Shown piece after piece: positions 5,338-5,340 of a DNA stretch of 5,340 nucleotides. Both the position numbers and the translations under genes were made by a program. Source of the stretch: Nitrospira sp. GTDB lineage: Bacteria > UBA9089 > CG2-30-40-21 > SBAY01. Every line of letters begins with the position of its first letter. Position 1 is the stretch's first letter. The notes beneath the pieces were generated by a model. The model saw nothing but the letters and a program-made list of their open reading frames with translations, was not told the DNA's origin and ran no database searches. Where the stretch lies: the NCBI GenBank assembly GCA_005239945.1, contig SBAY01000137.1, forward strand, positions 1 through 5,340. The letters run 5' to 3'.

Positions 5338-5340
5338 GAA

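Overview
The window is AT-rich bacterial DNA with four protein genes, all on the minus strand. In transcription order (right to left) they are a secreted coiled-coil/TPR protein, a membrane-anchored GIDE-domain protein carrying a perfect EF-hand loop, a LemA family protein, and a short YchF-related protein that keeps the helical and C-terminal TGS regions but has lost most of the GTPase domain. Strong Shine-Dalgarno sites, a consensus sigma70-type promoter and an Sec-type signal peptide all point to a bacterium. The style (AT-rich, simple-sequence palindromes between genes) suggests an uncultivated, probably anaerobic lineage, but nothing here fixes the phylum.

Layout: 1-316 has no gene. It holds two copies of a GTCCACTTTT repeat and a ~200-bp palindromic element. 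317-1006 is the YchF-like gene, 1038-1616 lemA (31-nt gap, clearly co-transcribed), and 1617-1777 a gap with a second palindrome. 1778-2818 is the GIDE/EF-hand gene, 2819-2963 a gap with nested hairpins, and 2964-5039 the coiled-coil/TPR gene. 5040-5340 holds a third palindrome inside the leader of the TPR gene, a strong promoter, two more copies of the GTGGACAC repeat in inverted orientation to the left-end pair, and a C/G-run hairpin cut by the window edge.

The genes make sense as a cell-envelope cluster. LemA and GIDE proteins are both membrane-anchored and recur as neighbours, and the TPR protein is predicted to be exported. The YchF-like protein is presumably cytosolic and its link to the others is unknown. 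All four could be read from the promoter at 5198-5227, although the 145- and 161-nt gaps leave room for internal promoters.

The most unusual content is between the genes. Three large palindromes that share no sequence are all built from degenerate 7-bp units on two opposed arms, and a smaller 7-bp-unit hairpin lies at the right edge. One of them splits a duplicated ribosome-binding-site sequence, as if it had inserted with a target-site duplication between the promoter and the start of the TPR gene.
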